A DNA stretch of 64,000 bases from Trujillonella endophytica (GTDB lineage Bacteria; Actinomycetota; Actinomycetes; Mycobacteriales; Geodermatophilaceae): NCBI RefSeq assembly GCF_900110555.1, contig NZ_FOEE01000014.1:1-64000 (forward strand), read 5' to 3'. Numbering within the stretch: the stretch's first letter is position 1; each line of letters opens with the position of its first letter. The position numbers and the translations under genes are program-made. Below the pieces are notes generated by a model. That model was not told the DNA's origin. It searched no databases and saw only the letters and a list, made by a program, of their open reading frames with translations. This document shows positions 34,314 to 42,799 of this stretch, piece by piece.

Positions 34314-36455
34314 TCACGACCGCGGCAGCCCGAGGATGCGCTCGCCGATCATGTTCAGCTGCATCTCCACCGTCCCCCCGCCGATGAGCACCCGCGGGGC
34401 CGAGAGGAGGGCTGTCGCGGCGCCGCCGTCGAGGGCGCCGGCGTCCCCCGCGCACGCCAGCTCGAACTCGGCCACGCGGGGCGCGAGCTGCGAGTGCAGC
34501 AGCTTGAGCACCGCCCCCTCCGGCCCGGGCTCCAGGGCGTCGAGGCTGCGCACCAGGATCCGCTGCCCCATCGCGTCGAGGCTGTCGTAGTCCGCGGTGA
34601 GCTCGCCGGCCCGCTGCTCGAGATCCGGGCCGGCCGCGCCGTACGCGGCGGCGATGTCGACCGGCAGGCGTCGCGAGCCGTGCCCCCCGCCGATGCTCAG
34701 CCGCTCGTTGCCCAGCGTCGTGCGCGCCAGCCGCCAGCCCTCGCCCGGATCGCCGATCACGCACGCATCGGGGACGAACACGTCGTCGAAGAACGTCTCG
34801 TTGAACTCGGCGCGGCCGTTGGCCTCGCGGATCTGCCGCACGGTGAGGCCCGGGCTCCGCATGTCGACCAGGAAGTAGGTGATGCCGTGGTGCTTGGCCG
34901 CGGCCGGGTCGGTGCGGGCCAGGCAGATGCCCCAGTCGGCGGTGTGGGCGTTGGAGCTCCAGATCTTCTGGCCGGCGAGCCGCCAGCCGCCGTCCACCCG
35001 GTCCGCGCGCATCCGCAGCGAGGCGAGGTCCGAGCCCGCCCCGGGCTCGCTGAACAGCTGGCACCAGGTGATCTCGCCGCGCAGCGAGGGTCGGACGAAC
35101 CGCTCCCGCTGGGCGTCGTCGCCGTGGACGATGATGGTGGGCAGCGCCCACTCGCCGATGACCATGGAGGGCTGCGGCAGCCCGGCGCGCTGGAACTCCT
35201 GGGCGATCACGATCTGCTCGACCGGTCCGGCGTCCAGCCCGTGGGGGGCCGGGTACTGCGGCGCCACCAGACCCGCCTCGGCCAGCAGCGCCTGCCGTTG
35301 CCCGGCGGGGGCGGCCACGACGCCCTGCAGGACGGCGGCGACCCGCTCCCGCAGGCCCGCCGGCTCGGCGCCCAGCTCGAGGGAGCGGGAACGGTGCACC
35401 GAGCGGGCGCTGCGGGCGACCTCGCCGGCGGTCCGGGCGGTCGGGCCGAAGAGCGCCCGCAGGGTCATCGCCCGCCGCCAGTACAGGTGCGCGTCGTGCT
35501 CCCAGGTGTTCCCGATGGCTCCGAGCAGCGTGACGGTGTCCAGGCACAGGTCGACGGCGCGCTGCAGGCACTGGGTCGCGGCGACGGCGGCGGCGTGCCC
35601 GAACTGGTCGTCGCCCTGGCCGAACGCGGTCGCCGCATCCCAGGCCGCGGCGGCCATGAGCTCGCCGGCCACGAAGGTGCGCGCGCACTTGTGCTTGACC
35701 GCCTGGAAGGCGCCGATCGGGCGGCCGAACTGCTCGCGGATCTTCGCGTAGGCGGTCCCGGTCTCCTCGCACCACCGGGCGATGCCCGCGGCCTCGGCGG
35801 CGAACAGCGTCGCGGCCACGGCGCGGACCTGCGCGGTGGACACCGGCACCCGCAGGCCGGCCTGCACCGCGAGACCCGAGCACTCGACGGTCCCCAGCGC
35901 GCGGGTCCCGTCGAGCCCCGGCTCGGCGTGCACGGTCACCTCCGCGGCCGGCACGACGAACCAGACGTCCTCCCCGTCACCCGCCGCCGCGAGCAGCAGG
36001 TGCTCGGCGCCGGGCGCGCCCAGGACCGGACCGGTGCGGCCGTCGACCGTCCAGCCGTCGGCGGTGCGCCGGGCGACCAGCCCGGTGGGGGAGAGGGCCG
36101 CGGCGGCAGGCGCGCTCGTGGGCAGGGCGGCGCGGGCCTCCGCGTCGCCGTCGGCCGCGCGGTGCACGACGAAACCGGCCAGGAGCGTGGGCAGGAGCGG
36201 GCCGGGCAGCAGCCGGCGGCCGGCCTGCTCGACGAGGACGGCGACGTCGACCAGGGTGGCGCCGGCCCCGTCCGGCTCGGGGAGGTACAGCTCCAGGAAG
36301 CCCTGGTCGACCAGCCGGACCCAGAGTCCGGCGACGACGTCGCCGGGCGTCCCGTTGACCACCGCCCGGATCCTCTCGGCCGGGGCGTGCCGCGCGGCGA
36401 ACGCGGCCACCGCCTCGGCGAACGCGGTCTCGTCCCCGGTGACGGCGATGCCCAT
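34314..36455 (-). CDS. fused two-domain acyl-CoA dehydrogenase
   Basis: 713 residues from ATG 36455 after AGGAGG. There are two consecutive acyl-CoA dehydrogenase folds: residues 1-335 (AYAKIREQFGRPIGAFQAVKHKCAR near 238) and about 345-713 (WCQLFSEPGAGSDLASLRMRA near 450, GLPRS end). This doubled form corresponds to FadE34-like enzymes of actinomycetes, whose two halves are otherwise separate genes forming alpha2beta2 enzymes that act on bulky ring-linked side chains. FAD enzyme, cytoplasmic. It is divergent from an LLM oxidoreductase. Confidence 0.9.
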   Translation of the reverse strand: MGIAVTGDETAFAEAVAAFAARHAPAERIRAVVNGTPGDVVAGLWVRLVDQGFLELYLPEPDGAGATLVDVAVLVEQAGRRLLPGPLLPTLLAGFVVHRAADGDAEARAALPTSAPAAAALSPTGLVARRTADGWTVDGRTGPVLGAPGAEHLLLAAAGDGEDVWFVVPAAEVTVHAEPGLDGTRALGTVECSGLAVQAGLRVPVSTAQVRAVAATLFAAEAAGIARWCEETGTAYAKIREQFGRPIGAFQAVKHKCARTFVAGELMAAAAWDAATAFGQGDDQFGHAAAVAATQCLQRAVDLCLDTVTLLGAIGNTWEHDAHLYWRRAMTLRALFGPTARTAGEVARSARSVHRSRSLELGAEPAGLRERVAAVLQGVVAAPAGQRQALLAEAGLVAPQYPAPHGLDAGPVEQIVIAQEFQRAGLPQPSMVIGEWALPTIIVHGDDAQRERFVRPSLRGEITWCQLFSEPGAGSDLASLRMRADRVDGGWRLAGQKIWSSNAHTADWGICLARTDPAAAKHHGITYFLVDMRSPGLTVRQIREANGRAEFNETFFDDVFVPDACVIGDPGEGWRLARTTLGNERLSIGGGHGSRRLPVDIAAAYGAAGPDLEQRAGELTADYDSLDAMGQRILVRSLDALEPGPEGAVLKLLHSQLAPRVAEFELACAGDAGALDGGAATALLSAPRVLIGGGTVEMQLNMIGERILGLPRS

Positions 36456-36569
36456 GACGGTTCCCTCCTCGTGGCCACGCGCCGTGGCCGTCGCGACCGC
36501 GCGCGGCCCTGCGCTCGATCCCAAAGATGTAAAGATAGAGCCCATGCGATGGAACCAGGAGAAGGGCGC

Positions 36570-37697
36570 GTGACCGCGGCCGGGCACGCCCTCCGCATCG
36601 ACGCCTTCGGCGGCGGGCAGACGGTGCGGGCCGTCCAGGCCGCCGCCCGGCAGGTCGAGGACGTCGGCTTCGACGGTCTGTGGATCCCCGAGGGTGCCGC
36701 GCCGGCCTTCTCTCTGGCAGCCGTCGCCGCCGCGGCGACCGACCGGCTGATGCTCGGCACCGGGATCGCGGTCGCGTTCGCGCGCAGCCCGATGGTCACC
36801 GCGCAGGCCGCGTGGATGCTGGCCGAGGCCACGGAGGGCCGGTTCGTCCTCGGGCTGGGCACGCAGGTCAAGGCGCACGTCGAGCGCCGCTACTCGATGC
36901 CCTTCGACCCGCCCGGCCCCCGGCTGAGGGAGTACGTGCAGGCGCTGCGCGCGATCTTCGCCGCCTTCGCGCGGGAGGAGCGGCTGGCGTTCGCCGGGGA
37001 CCACTACGGCTTCAGCCTGCTCCCCGAGACCTGGGCGCCGGATCCCCTGCCGTACCCGGCCCCGCCGATCCACCTCGCCGGCGTCCGGCCCTACATGTGC
37101 CGGATGATCGGCGAGGTCGCCGACGGCATCAAGGTGCACCCGCTGCACACCGTCGCCTACCTGGACGGGCTCGTGCGGCCCAACCTCGTGGCCGGGGCCG
37201 AGCGGGCCGGGCGGTCGGCCGACGAGCTCGAGGTGGTCTGTCCCGTGATGACCGCCGTCGCCGACGACGAGCGGTCCCTCGCCGAGCAGCGCGAGCGCCT
37301 GCGGGAGCGGCTGGCCTTCTACGGTTCGACGCCCGGCTACGGGGTCGTCTTCGACTCCTCCGGCTGGCCCGGCGTGGGCGAGCGGCTCCACGAGCTGGCG
37401 CGCGCCGGACGGCACGAGGAGGCCACGGCGCTGGTCACCGACGAGATGGTCGACGCCATGGCGGTCACCACGACCTGGGCGGAGCTGCCGGCGGCACTGG
37501 TGGCGAAGTACCGCGGCCGGGCCACGCGGCTCGTCTGCTACTCGACCCTCAAGCAGTGGGAGACCGACCCGGAATCGGTCGACCGGTGGCGCGACGTCGT
37601 GCGCGACGTGCGGCGGCTGGGTGAGGACCCCGCCGGCCCACCCGCCCCGCAGGCCCGGCACGAGCCCCCGCGGCGGGCCCCCGATGGCTCTCGCTGA
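36570..37697 (+). CDS. LLM-class F420-dependent oxidoreductase
   Basis: 375 residues from GTG 36570, because AGGAG sits about nine bases upstream (ATG 36549 in frame is an alternative). TIM-barrel luciferase-like family: DVGFDGLWIPEGA near 31, FVLGLGTQVKAHVERRYSMPFDPP near 92, and PPIHLAGVRPYMCRMIGEVADGI near 168, the pattern of the TIGR03617-type F420 enzymes of mycobacteria. Probably reduces or oxidises a CoA ester or ketone with F420. Its end overlaps the enoyl-CoA hydratase start by 14 bases. Confidence 0.9.
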   Translation: MTAAGHALRIDAFGGGQTVRAVQAAARQVEDVGFDGLWIPEGAAPAFSLAAVAAAATDRLMLGTGIAVAFARSPMVTAQAAWMLAEATEGRFVLGLGTQVKAHVERRYSMPFDPPGPRLREYVQALRAIFAAFAREERLAFAGDHYGFSLLPETWAPDPLPYPAPPIHLAGVRPYMCRMIGEVADGIKVHPLHTVAYLDGLVRPNLVAGAERAGRSADELEVVCPVMTAVADDERSLAEQRERLRERLAFYGSTPGYGVVFDSSGWPGVGERLHELARAGRHEEATALVTDEMVDAMAVTTTWAELPAALVAKYRGRATRLVCYSTLKQWETDPESVDRWRDVVRDVRRLGEDPAGPPAPQARHEPPRRAPDGSR

Positions 37698-38520
37698 GGT
37701 CACCGTGGCGGTGAGCGGTGGGGTCGCCGTCCTCACCCTGAACCGGCCCGATCGGCTCAACGTGTACTCCCGGGCGATGGGGGAGCAGCTCGGCGCCGCC
37801 TATGCCCGGTGCGACATCGACGACGACGTCCGCGTCGTCGTCCTCACCGGCGCGGGGAGGGCCTTCTGCGCCGGGGCCGACATGCAGCCCGAGGCCGACA
37901 CCTTCCGCGGCGTGGCGCCGGAGTTCTCCGCCCAGCCGCTGTCCCTGCCCGCGTGGGAGGTGCGCAAGCCGGTCATCGCCGCGGTCAACGGCCATGCCAT
38001 CGGCATCGGTCTCACCCTCGCGATGCAGTGCGACATCCGGTACGTCGCCGAGACCGCGAAGCTCGCGATCCCGCAGGTGCGCCGCGGCATGCTCGGCGAC
38101 GGCGGATCGCACTGGACGGTGGCGCACGCCGCCTCGCGCGCCGTGGCGGCCGACGTCCTGCTGACCGGCCGGACGTTCCTCGGCGACGAGGCGGTGCGGC
38201 TGGGGCTGGCCTCGGCGTCGCTGCCCGCCGACGAGGTGCTGCCGAAGGCGCTGGCGGTGGCGCAGGACATCGCGGACAACTGCGCCCCGCTGTCCCTGGC
38301 CATGTCGAAGCGGCTGCTGTGGGCCGATGTCTCCCTGCCCGAGGTGGTCGACCGGGAGACCCGCTACCACCGCGTCGTCATGGGCAGCGCCGACTCCCGG
38401 GAGGGCCCGCGGGCCTGGGTGGAGCGCCGCCCGCCGCGGTGGACGTACGGAGTGGACGCCGACTGGCACCGCGTCCTCGCCGAGGAGGACCGCGTCCGGC
38501 CGGGCGAGGAGCGGACCTGA
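37684..38520 (+). CDS. enoyl-CoA hydratase family protein
   Basis: 278 residues from ATG 37684. Crotonase: GAGRAFCAGADMQPEA near 56 and NGHAIGIGLTLAMQCDIRYVAETAKLAIPQVRRGM near 103. Canonical active-site Glu positions carry other residues, so hydratase chemistry is not certain; retro-Claisen or isomerase variants are possible. Extra C-terminal segment WVERRPPRWTYGVDADW. Cotranscribed with the LLM oxidoreductase. Confidence 0.88.
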   Translation: MALAEVTVAVSGGVAVLTLNRPDRLNVYSRAMGEQLGAAYARCDIDDDVRVVVLTGAGRAFCAGADMQPEADTFRGVAPEFSAQPLSLPAWEVRKPVIAAVNGHAIGIGLTLAMQCDIRYVAETAKLAIPQVRRGMLGDGGSHWTVAHAASRAVAADVLLTGRTFLGDEAVRLGLASASLPADEVLPKALAVAQDIADNCAPLSLAMSKRLLWADVSLPEVVDRETRYHRVVMGSADSREGPRAWVERRPPRWTYGVDADWHRVLAEEDRVRPGEERT

Positions 38521-38607
38521 GGGCGACGGGCGACGACCGCCGCCGGGACGACGTCGACGCGATCCACGACCTGCTGGTGCGCGACGCCCAGCCCCCGTGG
38601 CGCCGGC

Positions 38608-40182
38608 TCACGCGTCGGGGAGGGGCTCCGCGAACAGCTCGCGGACCCGCCGCCGCTGCAGCTTCCCCGACTCCGTGCGCGGGAGGTCGGCCACGAAGTC
38701 GATGCGCCGGGGCCGCTTGAACGCGGCGAGACCGGTGCGGCAGTGGGCGTCCAGTTCCGCGCGCAGCGCGTCGTCCGCGACGATCCCGGGTGCGGGCTGG
38801 ACGACGGCGAGCACCGACTGCCCCCACTCCGGGTCCGGCAGGCCGACGACGGCGGTGTCGTGCACCGCCGGGTGGGTGAGCAGGTGCTGCTCGACCTCCG
38901 CCGGGTAGACGTTGACGCCGCCGGTGATGACGAGGTCGGTCCGGCGGTCGAGCAGGAACACGTAGCCGTCGTCGTCCACGAGTCCGGTGTCGCCGGCCGT
39001 CACCAGGTTCCCGCGACGGCTCTCGGCGGTCTTCTGCGGGTCGCCGTGGTAGCTGAAGGACGGTGGCACGCCCTCGACCCCGAAGTAGATGGTGCCGGGC
39101 TCGCCGGCCGCGGCCTCCGTGCCGTCGTCCCGGACGATCCGGACCACGGTCCCGGGCAGCGGTCGGCCCACGGTGCCGGGCTTGGCCGGCCACTCCTGCG
39201 GGGACACCAGCGTGACGACGCCCTCGGTCGAGCCCAGGTACTCCCAGAGGACCGGCCCCCACTCCTCGAGCATGCGCCGCTTGACGTCGACCGGGCACGG
39301 GGCGCCGGCGTGCGCGACGATCTTCAGGGTCGACGTGTCGTAGCGGCGGCGCGTCGCCTCCGGCAGTGCGAGCAGCCGGTGGAAGTGCGTCGGGACCATG
39401 TGCGTGCTTCTGACCCCGTGCTCCGCGACGTCGCGGAGGAACGTCTCGGCGTCGAACGAGTCCTGGACGACGAGCGTGTGCCCGAGGTGCAGGAAGCCGA
39501 CGGCGTGGCTGCCCGGCGCCGCGTGGTACATCGGCGAGCACACCAGGTGCACGCCCCGGCCCGGCCGCGCGCCGTAGCGGAGCAGCAGTCCCTGGGCGCG
39601 GGTCAGGGCGGCCTCGGGCGGCACGCCGGGGAGGTTCCGCCGCACGCCCTTGGGCCGGCCGGTGGTGCCCGAGGTGTAGGCCATCACCGCGCCGGCGGTG
39701 CGGCCCTCCGGGGCGGACGAGGGGTACCCGGCGCCCAGCTCCGCGTACGGCCGACAGCCGGCCGGTGCGCCACCGATCGTGAACCGGTGCCGGGGGAGGG
39801 CGTCGGCGGGGAGTCCCGGCACCGACCCGGCCCCGGCGACCAGGACCTGCGCGCCGCTGTCGGCGACGACGAAGGCGATCTCGGGCGGTGCGAGGTGCCG
39901 GTTGACGGGGACCAGGTACATCCCCACCTGGGCCGTGGCCAGCACGAGTTCGACGTACTCCGCGCCGTTGGGCACGACCGCCGCGACGACGTCGCCCGTT
40001 CCCAGCCCCAGCGCGCGCAGGTGGTGCGAGATCGCGTTCACCCGCGCGTCGAGGGCGCCGAAGCTCAGCACCGCGCCGGCGGGGGTGACGATCGCGGGCC
40101 GCCCGGGGTCCCGGGCGGCCACCGCGGAGCAGCTCGATCCCTCGTCGGTCGTGCCGGCGCTGTCGAACGGATCTGTGGCCAT
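38608..40182 (-). CDS. acyl-CoA synthetase (AMP-binding), FadD type
   Basis: 524 residues from ATG 40182 with GGGAG upstream. ANL family: YTSGTTGRPKGVRRN near 178, WEYLGSTEGV near 304, DTGLVDDDGYVFLLDRRTDLVITGGVNVYPAEVE near 396-430, and a C-terminal ESGKLQRR Lys near 508. Activates a carboxylic acid to acyl-CoA via an adenylate. Likely the entry step for the CoA-ester genes around it. Divergent from an NTF2-like gene with a dyad between. Confidence 0.92.
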   Translation of the reverse strand: MATDPFDSAGTTDEGSSCSAVAARDPGRPAIVTPAGAVLSFGALDARVNAISHHLRALGLGTGDVVAAVVPNGAEYVELVLATAQVGMYLVPVNRHLAPPEIAFVVADSGAQVLVAGAGSVPGLPADALPRHRFTIGGAPAGCRPYAELGAGYPSSAPEGRTAGAVMAYTSGTTGRPKGVRRNLPGVPPEAALTRAQGLLLRYGARPGRGVHLVCSPMYHAAPGSHAVGFLHLGHTLVVQDSFDAETFLRDVAEHGVRSTHMVPTHFHRLLALPEATRRRYDTSTLKIVAHAGAPCPVDVKRRMLEEWGPVLWEYLGSTEGVVTLVSPQEWPAKPGTVGRPLPGTVVRIVRDDGTEAAAGEPGTIYFGVEGVPPSFSYHGDPQKTAESRRGNLVTAGDTGLVDDDGYVFLLDRRTDLVITGGVNVYPAEVEQHLLTHPAVHDTAVVGLPDPEWGQSVLAVVQPAPGIVADDALRAELDAHCRTGLAAFKRPRRIDFVADLPRTESGKLQRRRVRELFAEPLPDA

Positions 40183-40266
40183 GGGTGCTCCCTGCGCGAC
40201 GGGTGGTCCCGGCATGGTGGCAGCACGGGCGGCGGCACCCCGCTCGTGGCGAGCAACGCCCGCAAA

Positions 40267-40287
40267 CCATCATCTTTGTATTGATGG
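40267..40287. promoter_or_regulatory. A+T-rich dyad in divergent promoter
   Basis: ccatca-N9-tgatgg has perfect six-base arms, with tctttgtat as spacer. The minus strand contains caaagatg, also present at 36523 in the fadE/LLM gap. Candidate operator for the synthetase and NTF2-like genes. Confidence 0.4.
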
Positions 40288-40414
40288 GGGTCCCCTGCGG
40301 TGTTAGCGTCCGGACGCGACCCAGCGGGGTCCCCGGCCCCGCCCTGCGCGCCTTCCGCCCCGCCCCCGTCGTCGCGCGCGCCGCGGAAGCGGCCCCGTTC
40401 CTGGAGGAGTTCCC

Positions 40415-40972
40415 ATGTCCGCACCCACCGAGCAGTCCAGCAGCACCGACGTCCTGGCCCGCCTGGAGGCCCTGGAGTCCCGGGTCCGCGACCTGGAGGA
40501 CGTCCGCGAGATCAACGACGTCTTCCGCCGCTGGCACCGGGCGTGCACCGGTGGCTTCAACGGCATCCCCACCCACCGCACGCTGGAGGGGATCGACCTG
40601 CTGACCGACGACGCCACCATCGAGGTGCAGGGCCTGCACGAGCCCGGCACCGGCCCCACCGGCCGCGAGGCGCTGCTGGCCTACTTCAAGCCCTACCACG
40701 GCACCGAGGGGCTGCTGCCCCGTGTCTTCCAGACCGGAGTCGACTACGGCGTCACGGTCGACGGCGACACCGCCGTCCAGGAGTCGAACCTGATCATCCT
40801 GACCGGCTACCAGAACGGCGCCGCGGCCTTCAGCATGTCGCGCTACACGAACACCTACCGGCGCACCGCCGAGGGCTGGCGGATCACGCGGATCGGCCTG
40901 GAGCAGGGGTACACCATGCCGATCGACAACCTGCAGACCGCGAAGGAGTACTTCGCCTCGATGCCGCAGTGA
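40415..40972 (+). CDS. SnoaL/NTF2-like protein
   Basis: 185 residues from ATG 40415 with GGAGGAG upstream. A short coiled coil (LARLEALESRVRDLEDVREI) leads into a SnoaL-like cone (VFRRWHRACTGGFNG, and YTNTYRRTAEGWRITRIGLEQGY), as in the small-subunit-like or isomerase-type NTF2 proteins of ring catabolism. Catalytic residues are not obvious. It may be a ketosteroid-isomerase-like enzyme or a binding protein; alone in its transcription unit. Confidence 0.8.
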   Translation: MSAPTEQSSSTDVLARLEALESRVRDLEDVREINDVFRRWHRACTGGFNGIPTHRTLEGIDLLTDDATIEVQGLHEPGTGPTGREALLAYFKPYHGTEGLLPRVFQTGVDYGVTVDGDTAVQESNLIILTGYQNGAAAFSMSRYTNTYRRTAEGWRITRIGLEQGYTMPIDNLQTAKEYFASMPQ

Positions 40973-41114
40973 CCGGCCGCGGCGCCGACTCCTGCGAGCC
41001 CGCGCCGCGCGAAGGGCATGCCCGTCCCGACGGCGCGGGGCCGGCCACGGTGGGACCGTGACCGGCCTCGCGCCGTTCCCGTGCCGGGCGCGCTGTGCCG
41101 CACGGGCTTAAAGA

Positions 41115-41134
41115 GCTATGATTGTGATGATAGC
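41115..41134. promoter_or_regulatory. 20-bp dyad upstream of acyl-CoA synthetase 2
   Basis: gctatgattgtgatgatagc pairs gctat with atagc plus inner at/at positions (14 of 20 symmetric). A+T-rich relative to its surroundings, about 95 bases before the GTG at 41228. Candidate operator. Confidence 0.4.
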
Positions 41135-41227
41135 GAGGACGACGACCCCCTCGGGTCGCAGACCGCCGACGGGGGTACGCCGCATGCGGGCACGGGTACC
41201 GGACCGGTTCGGGCAGGGGTGCCGCCC

Positions 41228-42691
41228 GTGACGGCCGCCGAGCCGGCCGAGGACTCGCTCGCCGCGCTGCTGCTGGACCACCCCGCCGCCGACGACCAGC
41301 CGCTGCTGCACACGGCGACCCGGACGCTGACCGCCGGCGAGGCCCGCGCCACCTGCCGGGCCTGGGCGGCCGAACTGCGCGCGCTGGGCGTCGTGCCGGG
41401 GGAGGCGGTCGCCGTCCGGCTGGACAACGCGCCCGAGTGCGTCCTCGCGATGGCGGCCGTCTGGACCGCCGGCGCCGTCTTCGTGCCGCTGAACCCCGCC
41501 TCGCCCGCCACCGAGATCGCGCACTCCCTCGCCGCGACGCTGCCCGCGGCGATCATCGAGTCCGGCGGCGCGGACGAGGCGGCGGTGCGCATCCGCGCCC
41601 TGGACGGCGAGCCGCGCCGCTACGAGGCGGGCGCGGCCTTCATCACCTGGACGTCGGGCACCACCGGTCCGCCCAAGGCGATCCTGCACACCCACGGCGG
41701 GTACCTGGAGCTGCTCGACCGGGTCCTCGGCCCGCTGCGGGCCGGCGGCGAGCGGACGACGGCCCGGCCCCCCTCGCCCAACCTGATCCCGGTCTCCCTG
41801 GCGCTGAACTCGGGCATCTACAACGCGCTGTTCGGCCTGCGCGCCGGCGCCCCGCTGGTGATCATGGACCGCTTCCGGCCCGAGGTCTTCGCCGAGCTGG
41901 TCGCCCGCTTCGACGTCCGGTCCGTCGTGCTCCCGCCGGCCGCGATCGCGATGCTCAACGCCTCCGACGTCGCGAGCCTGGTGCCCCTGAGGTACGTCCG
42001 CAGCATCACCGCCCCGCTGTCGCCGACCCAGGCGCGGCTGTTCCGCGAGCGGTTCGGCGTCTTCGTGCTCAACAGCTACGGCCAGGCCGAGCTCGGCGAG
42101 GTCGTCGGCTGGACCGCGGCCGACGCGCGCGAGCACCCGGAGAAGGTGGGCGCCGCCGGGCGCCCGCTGCCCGGGGTCGGCGTGCGCATCGTCGGCCCGG
42201 ACGGCGGCGAGCTGCCGGCCGGCCGGGTCGGCGCGCTGCGGGTCCGGACGGCGCGGATGGCGTCGGGCTACGCCACCGGCGAGCAGTTGTCCGCGCGGAT
42301 CGACGCCGACGGCTACGTGGAGACCGGGGACCTCGCGCGGATCGACGACGACGGCTTCGTCTGGATCGAGGGCCGCGCCGGGATCCTGATCAACCGCGGC
42401 GGCAACAAGGTCTTCCCCGAGCAGGTGGAAGAGGTCCTGGAGCTGTGCGCCGCGGTGGCGGAGGCGGCGGTCGTGGGTGCCCCGGACGCGCGGCTCGGCG
42501 AGGTCCCGGTCGCCTTCGTCGTCGACGCGCCGGGCCTGCCCCCGGCCACGGACGCCGAGCTGAGCGCGCTGTGCCGCGAGCACCTCGTCGCCTACAAGGT
42601 GCCGGTGGCCTTCCACCACGTGGCCGCGCTGCCGCGCACCGACGTCGGCAAGCTCCGCCGTCCCGACGTCGCCGCGATGCTGCCCAGCTGA
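41228..42691 (+). CDS. acyl-CoA synthetase (AMP-binding), second copy
   Basis: 487 residues from GTG 41228 (GTG 41219 is an alternative). ANL motifs: TWTSGTTGPPKAILH near 147, NSYGQAELGEV near 280, ETGDLARIDDDGFVWIEGRAGILINRGGNKVFPEQVEEVL near 363-402, TDVGKLRRPD Lys near 475. Forms an acyl-adenylate and then acyl-CoA. Less similar to the copy at 38608 than a recent duplication would be, so the two probably have different acids. It precedes the amidohydrolase operon by 108 bases that contain a separate promoter. Confidence 0.9.
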   Translation: MTAAEPAEDSLAALLLDHPAADDQPLLHTATRTLTAGEARATCRAWAAELRALGVVPGEAVAVRLDNAPECVLAMAAVWTAGAVFVPLNPASPATEIAHSLAATLPAAIIESGGADEAAVRIRALDGEPRRYEAGAAFITWTSGTTGPPKAILHTHGGYLELLDRVLGPLRAGGERTTARPPSPNLIPVSLALNSGIYNALFGLRAGAPLVIMDRFRPEVFAELVARFDVRSVVLPPAAIAMLNASDVASLVPLRYVRSITAPLSPTQARLFRERFGVFVLNSYGQAELGEVVGWTAADAREHPEKVGAAGRPLPGVGVRIVGPDGGELPAGRVGALRVRTARMASGYATGEQLSARIDADGYVETGDLARIDDDGFVWIEGRAGILINRGGNKVFPEQVEEVLELCAAVAEAAVVGAPDARLGEVPVAFVVDAPGLPPATDAELSALCREHLVAYKVPVAFHHVAALPRTDVGKLRRPDVAAMLPS

Positions 42692-42711
42692 AACGTTGTT
42701 CCATTCCCGCG

Positions 42712-42741
42712 TTGACCCGTGCGGAGCGACTGAACTAGGCT
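42712..42741 (+). promoter_or_regulatory. promoter of amidohydrolase operon
   Basis: TTGACC (42712-42717), 18-base spacer, TAGGCT (42736-42741). The -10 lies inside the operator at 42729-42745. Confidence 0.6.
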
Positions 42742-42745
42742 CAGT
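42729..42745. promoter_or_regulatory. operator of the 57-kb TetR regulon (distant copy)
   Basis: actgaactaggctcagt. Its reverse complement reads ACTGAGC-CTA-GTTCAGT and differs only in the three central bases from the site at 58114-58130. It overlaps the -10 element, so binding would block transcription. Confidence 0.7.
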
Positions 42746-42799
42746 CTGTTTGTGCCCTGGACCACACCCGGGCGGGACCACGACCCCGGAGGTCAGACC

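Noticed and set aside
34233-36569. Long plus-strand open frame opposite the fused acyl-CoA dehydrogenase
   Set aside because: Antisense of a conserved gene in GC-rich DNA; its own composition is Arg/Gly/Pro-rich with no motif, and the real gene in that frame starts at 36570.
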